Assembly: GCF_900148505.1 (NCBI RefSeq)
Contig: NZ_FRXO01000001.1
Coordinates: 124,001 to 188,000, forward strand
Direction of reading: 5' to 3'
DNA: 64,000 bases
Origin: Pseudoxanthobacter soli DSM 19599
Lineage (GTDB): Bacteria; Pseudomonadota; Alphaproteobacteria; Rhizobiales; Segnochrobactraceae
Shown: positions 48,848 to 58,714 of the stretch, piece after piece
Layout: every line of letters starts with the position of its first letter
Numbering within the stretch: position 1 is the stretch's first letter
The notes under the pieces: model-generated
The model's database searches: none
The model's input: only the letters and a program-made list of their open reading frames with translations
Told to the model about the DNA's origin: nothing
Position numbers and translations under genes: made by a program

Positions 48848-49813
48848 GTGACGAACGCCCTGTCGATGCCGAGTTGGAAGATGCCGCGACGCCTGCGCGG
48901 TTTCGGTCTGGGAGCGCGGGCCGCGGTGGCGGCGCTGCTCGCCGCGCCCATGGTGCTGTTGTTTGCCGCCGCCGATACCGCCCGTGCCGCCCAACCCCAG
49001 CCATGGGAAATGACGCTGCAGCCGGCCGGCACGGAGGTCATGTCCGACATCCGCTGGTTCCAGGACTTCACGGTCACGATCATGGCCCTGATCGTGCTGT
49101 TCGTGGCGGCGCTGCTCGTCATCGTGATGGTGAAGTTCAACGCGCGGTCGCACCCGACGCCGTCCCGCACCTCCCACAACACCATGATCGAGGTGGTCTG
49201 GACGGTGGCCCCGATCCTGATCCTCGTGGTGATCGCGATCCCGTCCTTCCGGTTGCTGTTCAAGGAACTGGACCTGCCGCAGGCGGACCTGACGGTGAAG
49301 GTGACGGGCTACCAGTGGTACTGGGGCTACGAGTACCCGGACGAGAAATATGCCGGGATCTCGTTCGACTCCAACATGCTGAGCGACAAGGATCGCGAGG
49401 CGCGGATGGCGCAGCTGAACGTCGGTCCGGCTCAGGTTCCGCGGCTTCTCGCCGTCGACAACGACGTCGTCGTTCCCGTCGGCAAGACCGTCCGCGTGCA
49501 GGTCACCGCCGCCGATGTGATCCACTCGTTCGCGGTGCCCTCGTTCGGCATCAAGATCGACGCCATCCCGGGCCGCCTCAACGAGACGTGGTTCCGCGCC
49601 GATGCGCCGGGCGTCTATTACGGCCAGTGCTCGGAACTCTGCGGCACCAACCATGCGTTCATGCCCATCGCCGTCCGGGTCGTGCCGGAAGAGGTGTTCG
49701 AGCGCTGGGCCGCTGCCGCCAAGACCGATATCGGCCAGGCGAACCAGGTTCTGGCTCAGTGGGAAGGGCAGGCACGCGCGGAGCGCACCGCCAGCATCGC
49801 TTCCGCCGAGTGA
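48848..49813 (+). CDS. coxB: cytochrome c oxidase subunit II
   Basis: Accepts electrons from cytochrome c through its CuA centre and passes them to subunit I. The 321-residue protein has an N-terminal signal region (core AAVAALLAAPMVLLFAAA) and two membrane spans (about 80-100 and 118-138). The aromatic KVTGYQWYWGYEYPDEKY comes before the periplasmic cupredoxin domain. CuA ligands are visible in QCSELCGTNHAFM: Cys261, Cys265, His269 and Met272, with the other His in DVIHSFAVP. The start is GTG at 48848 with GAGGGA upstream; an ATG at 48830 is possible. It begins the oxidase gene set. Confidence 0.94.
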   Translation: MTNALSMPSWKMPRRLRGFGLGARAAVAALLAAPMVLLFAAADTARAAQPQPWEMTLQPAGTEVMSDIRWFQDFTVTIMALIVLFVAALLVIVMVKFNARSHPTPSRTSHNTMIEVVWTVAPILILVVIAIPSFRLLFKELDLPQADLTVKVTGYQWYWGYEYPDEKYAGISFDSNMLSDKDREARMAQLNVGPAQVPRLLAVDNDVVVPVGKTVRVQVTAADVIHSFAVPSFGIKIDAIPGRLNETWFRADAPGVYYGQCSELCGTNHAFMPIAVRVVPEEVFERWAAAAKTDIGQANQVLAQWEGQARAERTASIASAE

Positions 49814-49817
49814 GCGC

Positions 49818-49837
49818 GCCGGCCTTTTCGGGCCGGC
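49818..49837 (+). terminator. hairpin between coxB and coxA
   Basis: Perfect 7-bp stem GCCGGCC-TTTTCG-GGCCGGC, 4 bp past the coxB stop, followed by GTCGCCCTTTCG. It may attenuate readthrough into coxA or stabilise the coxB message. Confidence 0.45.
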
Positions 49838-50008
49838 CGTCGCCCTTTCGTGGTTTGGAAGGGCAAGCACTTCCGCCGCGATCCTCCGTCCCCGTGTGAA
49901 TTCGGGACCGAATCGCGGATCGAGGCAACGCACCCATCGCGGCGCGCTGCCTGGAAATATGCTAAAGTGTGCAACACGATGGATCAAAACGACGGCGGGC
50001 TGGTTTGA

Positions 50009-51655
<1,647 letters not shown>

Positions 51656-51772
51656 TGTTCGGGGGTTCGGCGGTTGTGATCGGCGGGACGGAGCGGCTAT
51701 GACGGTACCGGCGGCGCGCCTCTGGCGCGGTGCCGGACCACCTGACCGAAACGATTTGGATTTGTCTTTGCC

Positions 51773-52720
51773 ATGGCGTTGACCGACCACACGCGAGCGG
51801 AAACCGACGAAGGCGTCGGCTTCGAGAGTGCGACCGCGGGGGACTTCATCCAGCTCCTCAAGCCACGGGTGATGTCGCTCGTCGTCTTCACTGCGCTCGT
51901 CGGCATGGTGATCGCGCCGGGAACGATCCATCCGGTGCTCGGCGCGGTGGCACTGATGCTGATCGCGGTGGGGGCCGGTGCCTCCGGCTGCCTCAACATG
52001 TGGTACGACGCCGACATCGACGCGGTGATGAGCCGGACTCGGACCCGGCCGATCCCGGCCGGCCGCGTGGGCGCGGAAACCGCGCTGGCGTTCGGGCTGA
52101 CTCTCGCCGTCGCCTCGGTGATCCTGCTTGGCCTGATGGTCAACGAGCTGTCGGCAGGCCTGCTGGCGTTCACGATCGCGTTCTACGTGCTCGTCTACAC
52201 GATGTGGCTGAAGCGCTCGACGCCGCAGAACATCGTCATCGGCGGTGCGGCCGGCGCGCTTCCGCCCGTGATCGGCTGGGCGGCCGTCACCGGCCATGTG
52301 GCCGTCGAGCCGCTGGTGCTGTTCCTGATCATCTTCCTCTGGACGCCCCCGCATTTCTGGGCGCTGGCGCTCATCAAGTCCGGCGACTATGCGCGTGCCG
52401 GAGTGCCGATGCTGCCCGTCGTGGCGGGTGAGAAGGCGACACGCGCGCAGATCCTGCTCTATGCCGTCGTGCTGGCGCCGGTCGGCGTGGCGCCGTGGTT
52501 CATGGGGTTCGGCGGTCTTGCCTACGGCATCGTCTCGGTGGTGCTCGGGGCGGCGTTCGTGGCGCTTTCCGCGCGGGTATTCTTCGCTCCGGCCTCGCGG
52601 CTCAACCGCGCGGCGGGGCAGCTGTTCGCGTTCTCCATCCTCTATCTTTTCCTGCTGTTTGCGGTGCTGCTCGGCGAGCGGGTGGTGCAGCTCATGCTCG
52701 CCGCGCCCGTGGCCGGGTAG
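51773..52720 (+). CDS. ctaB: protoheme IX farnesyltransferase (heme O synthase)
   Basis: Farnesylates protoheme to heme O, the precursor of heme A in the oxidase encoded here; heme A synthase itself (ctaA) is not in the window. The 315-residue UbiA-superfamily membrane protein has [18 protein letters not shown] near residue 29, [20 protein letters not shown] near 79 and [20 protein letters not shown] near 145. [19 protein letters not shown] near 184 is diagnostic for heme O synthase as opposed to UbiA. It lies between coxA and a very small coxF-like gene. Confidence 0.94.
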   Translation: MALTDHTRAETDEGVGFESATAGDFIQLLKPRVMSLVVFTALVGMVIAPGTIHPVLGAVALMLIAVGAGASGCLNMWYDADIDAVMSRTRTRPIPAGRVGAETALAFGLTLAVASVILLGLMVNELSAGLLAFTIAFYVLVYTMWLKRSTPQNIVIGGAAGALPPVIGWAAVTGHVAVEPLVLFLIIFLWTPPHFWALALIKSGDYARAGVPMLPVVAGEKATRAQILLYAVVLAPVGVAPWFMGFGGLAYGIVSVVLGAAFVALSARVFFAPASRLNRAAGQLFAFSILYLFLLFAVLLGERVVQLMLAAPVAG

Positions 52721-52750
52721 GCGAGGGCGTGACGGGCGCAGGCGAGGTCG

Positions 52751-52915
52751 ATGATGGATGACGACAAGAACGGCGTCCGGCTGACGGAGGCACAGCAGCG
52801 GCGGCGGCGAGGGCGGTCCCTCGCCATCGCGCTGGTTCTGGGTGGGCTCGTGCTGCTGTTTTATGTGGTCACGATCGTGAAGATGGGCGGCGGCTTCGTG
52901 GGCCGGCCGGTGTGA
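52751..52915 (+). CDS. CoxF-like small membrane protein
   Basis: A 54-residue reading frame in the fixed slot between ctaB and ctaG, where many alphaproteobacteria have a tiny membrane protein often called CoxF. A charged N-terminus (MMDDDKNGVRLTEAQQRRRR) is followed by one hydrophobic segment (SLAIALVLGGLVLLFYVVTI) and a short Gly-rich tail. Two ATG codons stand in tandem at 52751 and 52754, with GAGG just upstream. Its role in oxidase assembly is inferred from position and from related genes only. It is shorter than usual gene-calling cutoffs but well supported by context. Confidence 0.75.
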   Translation: MMDDDKNGVRLTEAQQRRRRGRSLAIALVLGGLVLLFYVVTIVKMGGGFVGRPV

Positions 52916-52929
52916 GGTGAACCGCCTCC

Positions 52930-52978
52930 GGGGGATGAGGGTGTCGGGGGGATGAAGGCGTCGGGAGGATGAAGGCGA
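52930..52978. repeat. short tandem repeat before ctaG
   Basis: GGGATGARGGYGTCGGG-like units of 16-18 bp occur two to three times in a row at the ctaG start, creating several ATG codons close together. It probably arose by slippage. Confidence 0.5.
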
Positions 52979-53604
52979 TGGCATCCGAAGTTTCGCCCCC
53001 GCAGGGCCGCGCGGCGAGGCCAGTCGGCAACGGCTTCGTGGCGTTGCTGTGCGTCGTGTTCGTGGCTGCCATGGTCGGCGCGGCGTTCGCTGCGGTGCCG
53101 TTCTATCGCTGGTTCTGCCAGACCACGGGGTTCGGCGGCACGCCGGTTCGGGCCGAAAGCGCCGCCGCGATCCAGCCGATCGGCCGTAGCGTCACCGTGC
53201 GGTTCGACGCCAACGTCTCGGGCAACCTCGCTTGGCAGTTCAGGCCGACGGTCGAGTCCGTCACCGTCAGGCTTGGCGAAGTCCACACCGTCGATTTCGA
53301 AGCGCAGAACCTCACCGCCCGGCCGATTACGGGAACCTCGACCTTCAACGTCACGCCCACGGGCGTCGGCGCCTACTTCAACAAGATCCAGTGCTTCTGC
53401 TTCACCGAGCAGACGCTGAAGCCGGGCGAGAAACTGACGCTTCCGGTGGTTTTCTATGTCGATCCGGCGATGGACAAGGACGCCGAACTCGACAGCGTGC
53501 GCGATATCACCCTGTCCTACACGTTCTTCCCGGCGGCGAAGCAGCCGGTGGCCGGCAACGAAGCGGCCGGAGCCGGAGCGACGCAGCCAGTGCGCAAGAG
53601 CTGA
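52978..53604 (+). CDS. ctaG: cytochrome c oxidase assembly protein CtaG (Cox11)
   Basis: Copper chaperone that builds the CuB centre of subunit I. The 208-residue protein has one N-terminal membrane span (GFVALLCVVFVAAMVGAAFA) followed at once by VPFYRWFCQTTGFGGTP, then an immunoglobulin-like periplasmic domain. The Cu(I)-binding motif KIQCFCFTEQ is near residue 137, with STFNVTPTGVGAYFNKI just before. The start at 52978 keeps a GGAGG site at 9 nt; the ATG at 52969 is directly against that site. Short repeats of this region make the exact start uncertain. Confidence 0.92.
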   Translation: MASEVSPPQGRAARPVGNGFVALLCVVFVAAMVGAAFAAVPFYRWFCQTTGFGGTPVRAESAAAIQPIGRSVTVRFDANVSGNLAWQFRPTVESVTVRLGEVHTVDFEAQNLTARPITGTSTFNVTPTGVGAYFNKIQCFCFTEQTLKPGEKLTLPVVFYVDPAMDKDAELDSVRDITLSYTFFPAAKQPVAGNEAAGAGATQPVRKS

Positions 53605-53653
53605 CGGCGGGAACCACAACACACAAGAAAACGGACAAGCCGGGGGAGACACC

Positions 53654-54523
53654 ATGGCGGAGGCCCATACCAAGAACCACGACTACCATCTGGTCGATCC
53701 GAGCCCCTGGCCTATCGTCGCCTCCGTAGGCGCGTTCGTCATGGCCTTCGGCGGCATCGCCATGATGCGCTGGCTGAAGGGCGAGGACCTCGTGATTTTC
53801 GGGGTCGATACCGGCGGTTGGGGCATCTTCGCGATCGGCACGCTGATCGTGCTCTACGCCATGTACGGCTGGTGGGGCGACACCATCACCGAGGGCATGA
53901 AAGGCTTTCACACCCGCGTCGTCGACCTGCACCTGCGCTACGGCATGATCCTGTTCATCGCCTCCGAGGTGATGTTCTTCGTCGCGTGGTTCTGGGCCTA
54001 TTTCAACGTCGCGCTGTTCCCGGCATCCGAAAAAGAGGTGGTTCGTGATGCCTTCACCGGCGGCGTTTGGCCGCCGAAGGGCATCGAAACGTTCGACCCG
54101 TGGCATCTGCCGCTGCTCAACACGCTGATCCTGCTGACCTCCGGCACCACGGTGACGTGGGCGCACCATGCCGTGCTCAACGATGATCGCGAGGGCCTCA
54201 AGTGGGGCCTCGCGCTGACCGTGATGCTCGGCCTGATGTTCTCGATGGTGCAGGGGCTCGAATATTCCGAGGCGACCTTCGCCTATTCCGGCAACATCTA
54301 CGGCGCCACGTTCTTCATGGCGACGGGCTTCCATGGCTTCCACGTCATCGTAGGCACGATCTTCCTGGCGATCTGCCTGATCCGCGCCCTGAAAGGGCAG
54401 TTCTCCAGCAAGGCGCATTTCGGTCTCGAGGCGGCGGCGTGGTACTGGCACTTCGTCGACGTGGTCTGGCTGTTCCTGTTCGCCTGCATCTATGTCTGGG
54501 GTGCGAGCCCGGCATTCGAATGA
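53654..54523 (+). CDS. coxC: cytochrome c oxidase subunit III
   Basis: Structural subunit of the aa3-type oxidase, thought to stabilise the proton-uptake path and bind lipids. The 289-residue protein has seven predicted spans: two near the N-terminus (IVASVGAFVMAFGGIAMM; FAIGTLIVLYAMYGWW) and a five-span bundle with ASEVMFFVAWFWAYF, TSGTTVTWAHHAV, FMATGFHGFHVIVGTIFL and WYWHFVDVVWLFLFACIYVW. The glutamate of LRYGMILFIASEVMFF is the conserved carboxylate. The start at 53654 has GGGGGAGA at 6 nt. It closes the structural part of the oxidase set. Confidence 0.96.
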   Translation: MAEAHTKNHDYHLVDPSPWPIVASVGAFVMAFGGIAMMRWLKGEDLVIFGVDTGGWGIFAIGTLIVLYAMYGWWGDTITEGMKGFHTRVVDLHLRYGMILFIASEVMFFVAWFWAYFNVALFPASEKEVVRDAFTGGVWPPKGIETFDPWHLPLLNTLILLTSGTTVTWAHHAVLNDDREGLKWGLALTVMLGLMFSMVQGLEYSEATFAYSGNIYGATFFMATGFHGFHVIVGTIFLAICLIRALKGQFSSKAHFGLEAAAWYWHFVDVVWLFLFACIYVWGASPAFE

Positions 54524-54733
54524 AGGCTCGCCGGGTGGGCGCCGCCCTGCGCCCGCCCGGCACTGCCGACCGAAGCTTGGACTTCGCCGCTCCCGGGGGC
54601 ATTGCCGGATGGGCCGATCATTACACGGGCTCGTTCCGTGCCTTTTGTGACATTTGAGTCTGTCTTGTATTCGGGCTGACCGGTCAGAATGACCTTGCTC
54701 TCTGGAAGACCGTGCTCTTGAGGAGGGTCGCCC

Positions 54734-55180
54734 GTGCGCCCGCCGATCTCACTGCGATCCGTGCCCTCACCCGAAGACGCGGACTATTTTCCGCGCCTGT
54801 CGCCTGTCGCGACCGGATTCGCCGGCCGTTGCCCCCGCTGCGGGCAGGGACGCCTGTTCAAGGGCTTCCTCACGGTGGCCCCGGCCTGCTCGTCCTGCGG
54901 CCTCGACTATTCCTTCATCGATTCCGGTGACGGGCCGGCGGTGTTCGTCATCATGATCGTCGGCTTTGTCGTGGTCGGGCTGGCGCTCTGGGTGGAACTC
55001 GCGTTCTCGCCTCCGATATGGGTGCATCTGGCCTTGTGGCTGCCGCTGACCGTGATCCTTGCGCTCGGGCTGCTCCGGCCGTTCAAGGGCATCCTGGTGG
55101 CGATGCAGTATCGGCATCGCGCCGCTGAGGGCGTGCTGGTCGACGACGACGATGACGAAGACGGACCGCGCGGCACCTGA
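54734..55180 (+). CDS. DUF983 family protein
   Basis: A 148-residue membrane protein of the DUF983 family, commonly placed between coxC and surf1 in alphaproteobacteria; its role in oxidase biogenesis is assumed from this position. A zinc-ribbon-like N-terminus has paired cysteines (GRCPRCGQGRLFKGFL; APACSSCGLDY). Two membrane spans follow (VFVIMIVGFVVVGLALWV; WVHLALWLPLTVILALGLL), then an acidic tail (VDDDDDEDG). The start is GTG at 54734, 6 nt after GAGGAGGG. Confidence 0.85.
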   Translation: MRPPISLRSVPSPEDADYFPRLSPVATGFAGRCPRCGQGRLFKGFLTVAPACSSCGLDYSFIDSGDGPAVFVIMIVGFVVVGLALWVELAFSPPIWVHLALWLPLTVILALGLLRPFKGILVAMQYRHRAAEGVLVDDDDDEDGPRGT

Positions 55181-55225
55181 TCGCGGAACAGGACCGGCGC
55201 TTGGTCGTTCGGCCCTGCGGTGGCG

Positions 55226-55257
55226 ATCCCGCTTCGATCTGAACGGGATATGCTCCA
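55226..55257 (-). repeat. partial copy of the two-hairpin element
   Basis: CGATCTGAACGGGATATGCTCC (55235-55256) matches one end of the 14401-14516 element with a single change in the shared 20 bp, and forms a local stem ATCCCG/CGGGAT. It lies in the gap between DUF983 and surf1. Confidence 0.6.
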
Positions 55258-55288
55258 GGTGAAGCGGGTGCATGAAGGCGCGTCGGGA

Positions 55289-56083
55289 ATGGCATCCACA
55301 TCGGAAGAACGACCCGTCACCGGCGGTTCGGTTCGGCGGCTGATCTGGCCGACGCTGCTCGCTGCGCTGGTGTTCGCCGCGCTCGTGTCCCTCGGTGTCT
55401 GGCAGCTTGAACGCCTCGCGTGGAAGGAGGCGTTGATCGCCGCGGTCGCCGCGCGGTCGGAAGCGCCGCCGGTCGCGCCCCCGGGGCCGGCGCAGTGGGC
55501 CGGGCTCGATTTCGGGAATGTCGACTATCTTCACGTCCGCGTTCCCGGCCGGTTTCGGGCCGGCGAGGCCCACGTCTTCACCGACCTGCCGTCACCCCGG
55601 GGGCCGCTCGGCGGGCTCGGCTACTGGGTGGTCGCACCGTTCGAGACCGCCGATGGATGGATTGTGCTGGTTAATCGCGGCTTCGTTCCCGAGGCGCGCA
55701 AGGATCCAGCGTCACGGTCGGCCGTTCCGGCGGGCGAGGTGGTACTCGACGGCGTCGTTCGGGGGCCGGAACACCCGAACATGTTCACGCCAGCGGCGGA
55801 GCCCGGCAAGAACATGTGGTTTGTACGCGATCCCGCCACCCTCGGCCCGGCCCTCCGTGTCCCCGCTGACCGTCTCGCGCCCTACACCATCGATGCCACG
55901 GCCTCGATGACGCCCGCCGACGGCTTGCCGCAGGCGGGCGAAACCCGGCGGATCTTTCCGAACAACCACCTGTCTTATGCGATGACATGGTTCGGGCTCG
56001 CGATCGCCCTTGTCTGCGTTTATGTCGCGTTCGCGTGGTCGGTGGTGCGAGGCGGAAACGCGCGGCCGCCACGGCCGCGCTGA
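55289..56083 (+). CDS. SURF1 family oxidase assembly protein
   Basis: Membrane protein helping heme a insertion into subunit I. The 264-residue protein has the classic two-span layout: an N-terminal span (LIWPTLLAALVFAALVSLGV) with WQLERLAWKEALI right after, a periplasmic domain (GRFRAGEAHVFTDLPSPRG; GYWVVAPFETADGWIVLVNR; GFVP) and a C-terminal span ending NNHLSYAMTWFGLAIALV. These are the SURF1 signatures. The reading frame is open back to 55220, but that part overlaps a repeat element; the ATG at 55289 gives the usual family start. No ispH or thrB gene follows, unlike in some relatives. Confidence 0.88.
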   Translation: MASTSEERPVTGGSVRRLIWPTLLAALVFAALVSLGVWQLERLAWKEALIAAVAARSEAPPVAPPGPAQWAGLDFGNVDYLHVRVPGRFRAGEAHVFTDLPSPRGPLGGLGYWVVAPFETADGWIVLVNRGFVPEARKDPASRSAVPAGEVVLDGVVRGPEHPNMFTPAAEPGKNMWFVRDPATLGPALRVPADRLAPYTIDATASMTPADGLPQAGETRRIFPNNHLSYAMTWFGLAIALVCVYVAFAWSVVRGGNARPPRPR

Positions 56084-56098
56084 GCACCGTCCGCGGGC

Positions 56099-56196
56099 AA
56101 TCCCGTTCAGAGCGAACCGATCTGAGCGAAAGGGACATGCCCAAGGTCTTGAATCCGGGGCGATTTCTCGCCCATCAGATGGTCCGTCCGATCGCA
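56099..56196 (+). repeat. degenerate copy of the two-hairpin element
   Basis: ATCCCGTTCAGAGCG... CTTGAATCCGGGGCGATTTCT... CATCAGATGG aligns along its length with the reverse complement of 14401-14516. Many stem positions have drifted. It fills the gap between surf1 and the peroxiredoxin gene. Confidence 0.7.
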
Positions 56197-56204
56197 ATGC
56201 GCAT

Positions 56205-56690
56205 TCAGAGGCTGCACACCATGGCGTCGGCGCCGGAAAGCGCGATCGAGCCCGGCGCTTCCTCGATATGCAGCTGCTCGACGACGCCGTCGCGGATCAC
56301 CGCGGAATAGCGCTTGGAGCGGATGCCCATCCCGAATCCGGAGCCGTCGAGTTCGAGCCCGATGGCCTTGGTGAAATTGGCGCTGCCATCGGCGAGGAAC
56401 AGCACATTCTCTCCGGCGCCGGAGGCCTTCGACCAGGCATCCATCACGAACACGTCGTTCACCGAGACGACCGCGATGGTGTCGACGCCCTTCGACTTGA
56501 TGTCTTCAGCCCGTGCGATGTAGCCCGGCAGGTGGCTGCGGTGGCACGTCGGGGTGAAGGCGCCGGGCACGGCGAACAGCACAACGGTCTTGCCGTCGAA
56601 CAGCTCGCTCGTGTTCACGTCCTTGGGCCCTTCGGCGCCCATGGTCTTGAAGGTGACCTGCGGCAGGGTGTCGCCAACTTGGATCGGCAT
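56205..56690 (-). CDS. peroxiredoxin, Prx5 type
   Basis: Thiol peroxidase reducing H2O2 and alkyl hydroperoxides, 161 residues. The catalytic PxxxTxxC motif is in VPGAFTPTCHRSHLPGYI, with the peroxidatic Cys near residue 49. SVNDVFVMDAWSKASGA and FLADGSANFTKAIG are typical of atypical 2-Cys Prx5 proteins. A Cys near the C-terminus (AMVCSL) may act in resolution, but its position differs from the classical one. The start at 56690 matches the usual family N-terminus (MPIQVGDTLP); a GTG five codons upstream is an alternative. The 3' end abuts a repeat element. Confidence 0.9.
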   Translation of the reverse strand: MPIQVGDTLPQVTFKTMGAEGPKDVNTSELFDGKTVVLFAVPGAFTPTCHRSHLPGYIARAEDIKSKGVDTIAVVSVNDVFVMDAWSKASGAGENVLFLADGSANFTKAIGLELDGSGFGMGIRSKRYSAVIRDGVVEQLHIEEAPGSIALSGADAMVCSL

Positions 56691-56809
56691 CTCGATGGTC
56701 TCCACAAAGGTGCGGCCTATGCGCCGCCGACAACAGATAGGGCAGGAGGAGCGGGTTCGGGAGGCGGTTTCGCGAAAGAACCGGCTCGATCCCGAGTCGC
56801 GGCCGGGCG

Positions 56810-57733
56810 TCAGGGCACCGGCGGCCCCTCGGGTGTGGCGCGGGCCTCGATGGCCCTTCCGCCGTTGACCAGCGTGAGCGTCAGCGGGCCGGCGGCCGGC
56901 TTGTCGTCGTCGTCGCTAACGCTCACCTGCCAGGCCGCGCGGTCGGGCGCGGTCGGCTGGGCCGGCAGGCGCACGGGCGCGTCGGCATAGGTCCCGGGTG
57001 GGCCCTCGACGAAAAGCTCCGCGGCTGCCGCCGGATCGGCAAGCCGGGCCGTGACGATCGCCGTGTCGGGCGCACCTGCCTTGGGCTGCACCGAGAGGAT
57101 CGCGAGCGGCGAATCTGCGGACGCCGTTTCCGGCACCGCCGCCTCCGCGCGTGCGATGAGGTCTGCGGCGTCGCCGTCCTCCGCCATGTCGGGCGAAAGC
57201 GTCAGCGCCACCGTGCCGCTGGCGGGCACGCAGATGTCGCGGCAGAACCCGACGGTGATGGCGGCGATGAGATCGGTCGGCTTGTGGCCGTCAGCGGGGA
57301 TGATCTGGATCGGCAGCACCACCGACCGGTCGTAGCCGGCGACCGCCATGCCGGCTTCGTCGAAACGGATCGGCGCGGGAAAGAACACCTTGGCGGATGC
57401 GAGGTTGTGCGAGCCGGCGAAGTCGAGTTCCGGCGGAATGCCCGCGTCGCCCGGCGTGCGCCAATAGGTTTTCCAGCCCGGATCGAGCGCGATTTCCAGA
57501 CCGGCCCGCAGAGGCGTGCCCGGAGACTCCGCGCCGCCGGCCGCGATCAGGCGGAAGCGGCCGCCCTCGGCGGTGACCCATGCGCTGTCGGCCGCGGACG
57601 CGGACGTTCCTGTGAACGCCGTCGCGCACACGGCGAGAAAGCCGGTCATGGCGCGGACGAAGCCGCGCCGCCTTTCGCCTGCAGTCGCCGGGGAGGCGGC
57701 GAAGCTGCGCCCACGGGCACAGGGTGGAGACAC
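56810..57733 (-). CDS. DsbD-alpha-like periplasmic thiol-disulfide protein
   Basis: Protein with a DsbD N-terminal (DsbC-interacting) type domain, without the membrane or thioredoxin domains of full DsbD. After a signal region ([20 protein letters not shown], cleavage near SASAAD), [20 protein letters not shown] and [20 protein letters not shown] begin the domain. [19 protein letters not shown] holds the redox Cys pair (CxxxC), typical of this group. It may pass electrons in cytochrome or copper-site maturation, which would fit nearby oxidase genes; this is inference. The start is uncertain: GTG at 57733 gives 307 residues, ATG at 57649 gives 279. Confidence 0.78.
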   Translation of the reverse strand: MSPPCARGRSFAASPATAGERRRGFVRAMTGFLAVCATAFTGTSASAADSAWVTAEGGRFRLIAAGGAESPGTPLRAGLEIALDPGWKTYWRTPGDAGIPPELDFAGSHNLASAKVFFPAPIRFDEAGMAVAGYDRSVVLPIQIIPADGHKPTDLIAAITVGFCRDICVPASGTVALTLSPDMAEDGDAADLIARAEAAVPETASADSPLAILSVQPKAGAPDTAIVTARLADPAAAAELFVEGPPGTYADAPVRLPAQPTAPDRAAWQVSVSDDDDKPAAGPLTLTLVNGGRAIEARATPEGPPVP

Positions 57734-57958
57734 GTCGGGCAATTCCTCTTTCGCTGTCGGCGGCGGCACTATGGTCCGGACGCCCCCGGGAGAAAAGCCT
57801 CGGCCGCTCGTCACGGTCTCGCCGGTCGCCGCCCCCGGACCGCTTCCGCGGGTCCGGCGCCTCCGCCGGAACACGCGGGCTCGACGCTGTGCAGCGTTGC
57901 ACGTAAGTTATGGCGTAGAGGGTGGGGACGGTTCTTTGCGCTGCCGTGGGAGATGGCG

Positions 57959-58570
57959 ATGCCGCTACTGCATGCAGGAGGTGCCCGGTCCGGCGGATAT
58001 CTGGAAGGGCAGTTGCTGATTGCAATGCCGACCATGGGCGACGACCGGTTCGAACGGACGATAGTCTATCTCTGCGCCCATTCGGCGGAAGGGGCGATGG
58101 GGATCGTGCTGAACCAGCTCGCCGCCAACGTCTCGTTCGGCGATCTTCTCGCCAAGCTCAACATCGTCACGCCGCGGGACGCGATCCGCCTGCCGCGACA
58201 CGCCCGCGACATGCGGGTTCATCGCGGCGGGCCCGTCGAAACGGGGCGCGGCTTTGTGCTGCATTCGGACGATTTCCGCATCGAGAACTCGACGATGAGC
58301 ATCGACGGCGGCGTCTGTCTGACGGCGACACTCGACATCCTCAAGGCCATTGCCGAGGATCGCGGGCCTGACAGGGCGATCCTGGCACTCGGCTATGCCG
58401 GCTGGGCCCCGGGGCAGCTCGAGGGAGAGATCCTCGCCAACGGCTGGCTGACCTGCGCGCCCGATCCGGAACTCTTGTTCGATGCGGCTGTAGAGACCAA
58501 ATATAGCCGTGCTCTTTCGAAGCTCGGCGTTCATCCGGCGATGCTCTCGAACGAGATCGGTCACGCCTGA
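57959..58570 (+). CDS. YqgE/AlgH family protein (UPF0301)
   Basis: A 203-residue protein of the YqgE/AlgH family. The pattern [59 protein letters not shown] and [15 protein letters not shown] is diagnostic. The molecular function is unsettled; some members were proposed as transcription regulators. The start at 57959 has GGGAG at 6 nt; ATG at 57953 is directly against that site. The open frame upstream is part of the opposite-strand gene. It is divergent from the DsbD-like gene and 144 bp before thrC. Confidence 0.9.
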   Translation: MPLLHAGGARSGGYLEGQLLIAMPTMGDDRFERTIVYLCAHSAEGAMGIVLNQLAANVSFGDLLAKLNIVTPRDAIRLPRHARDMRVHRGGPVETGRGFVLHSDDFRIENSTMSIDGGVCLTATLDILKAIAEDRGPDRAILALGYAGWAPGQLEGEILANGWLTCAPDPELLFDAAVETKYSRALSKLGVHPAMLSNEIGHA

Positions 58571-58714
58571 GGGCCCTTCATCACAGGTTGTCCCGGCCGC
58601 GAGGGCGTGGACCGGGAGGTGGCGGCGCTTGCGGCAGCGGGGCCGGGCCGGTAGGATCATTCGGATATCTCGTCGCCTAAACTTCATCCCGACGATGCAA
58701 AAGGACGCAGGCGC

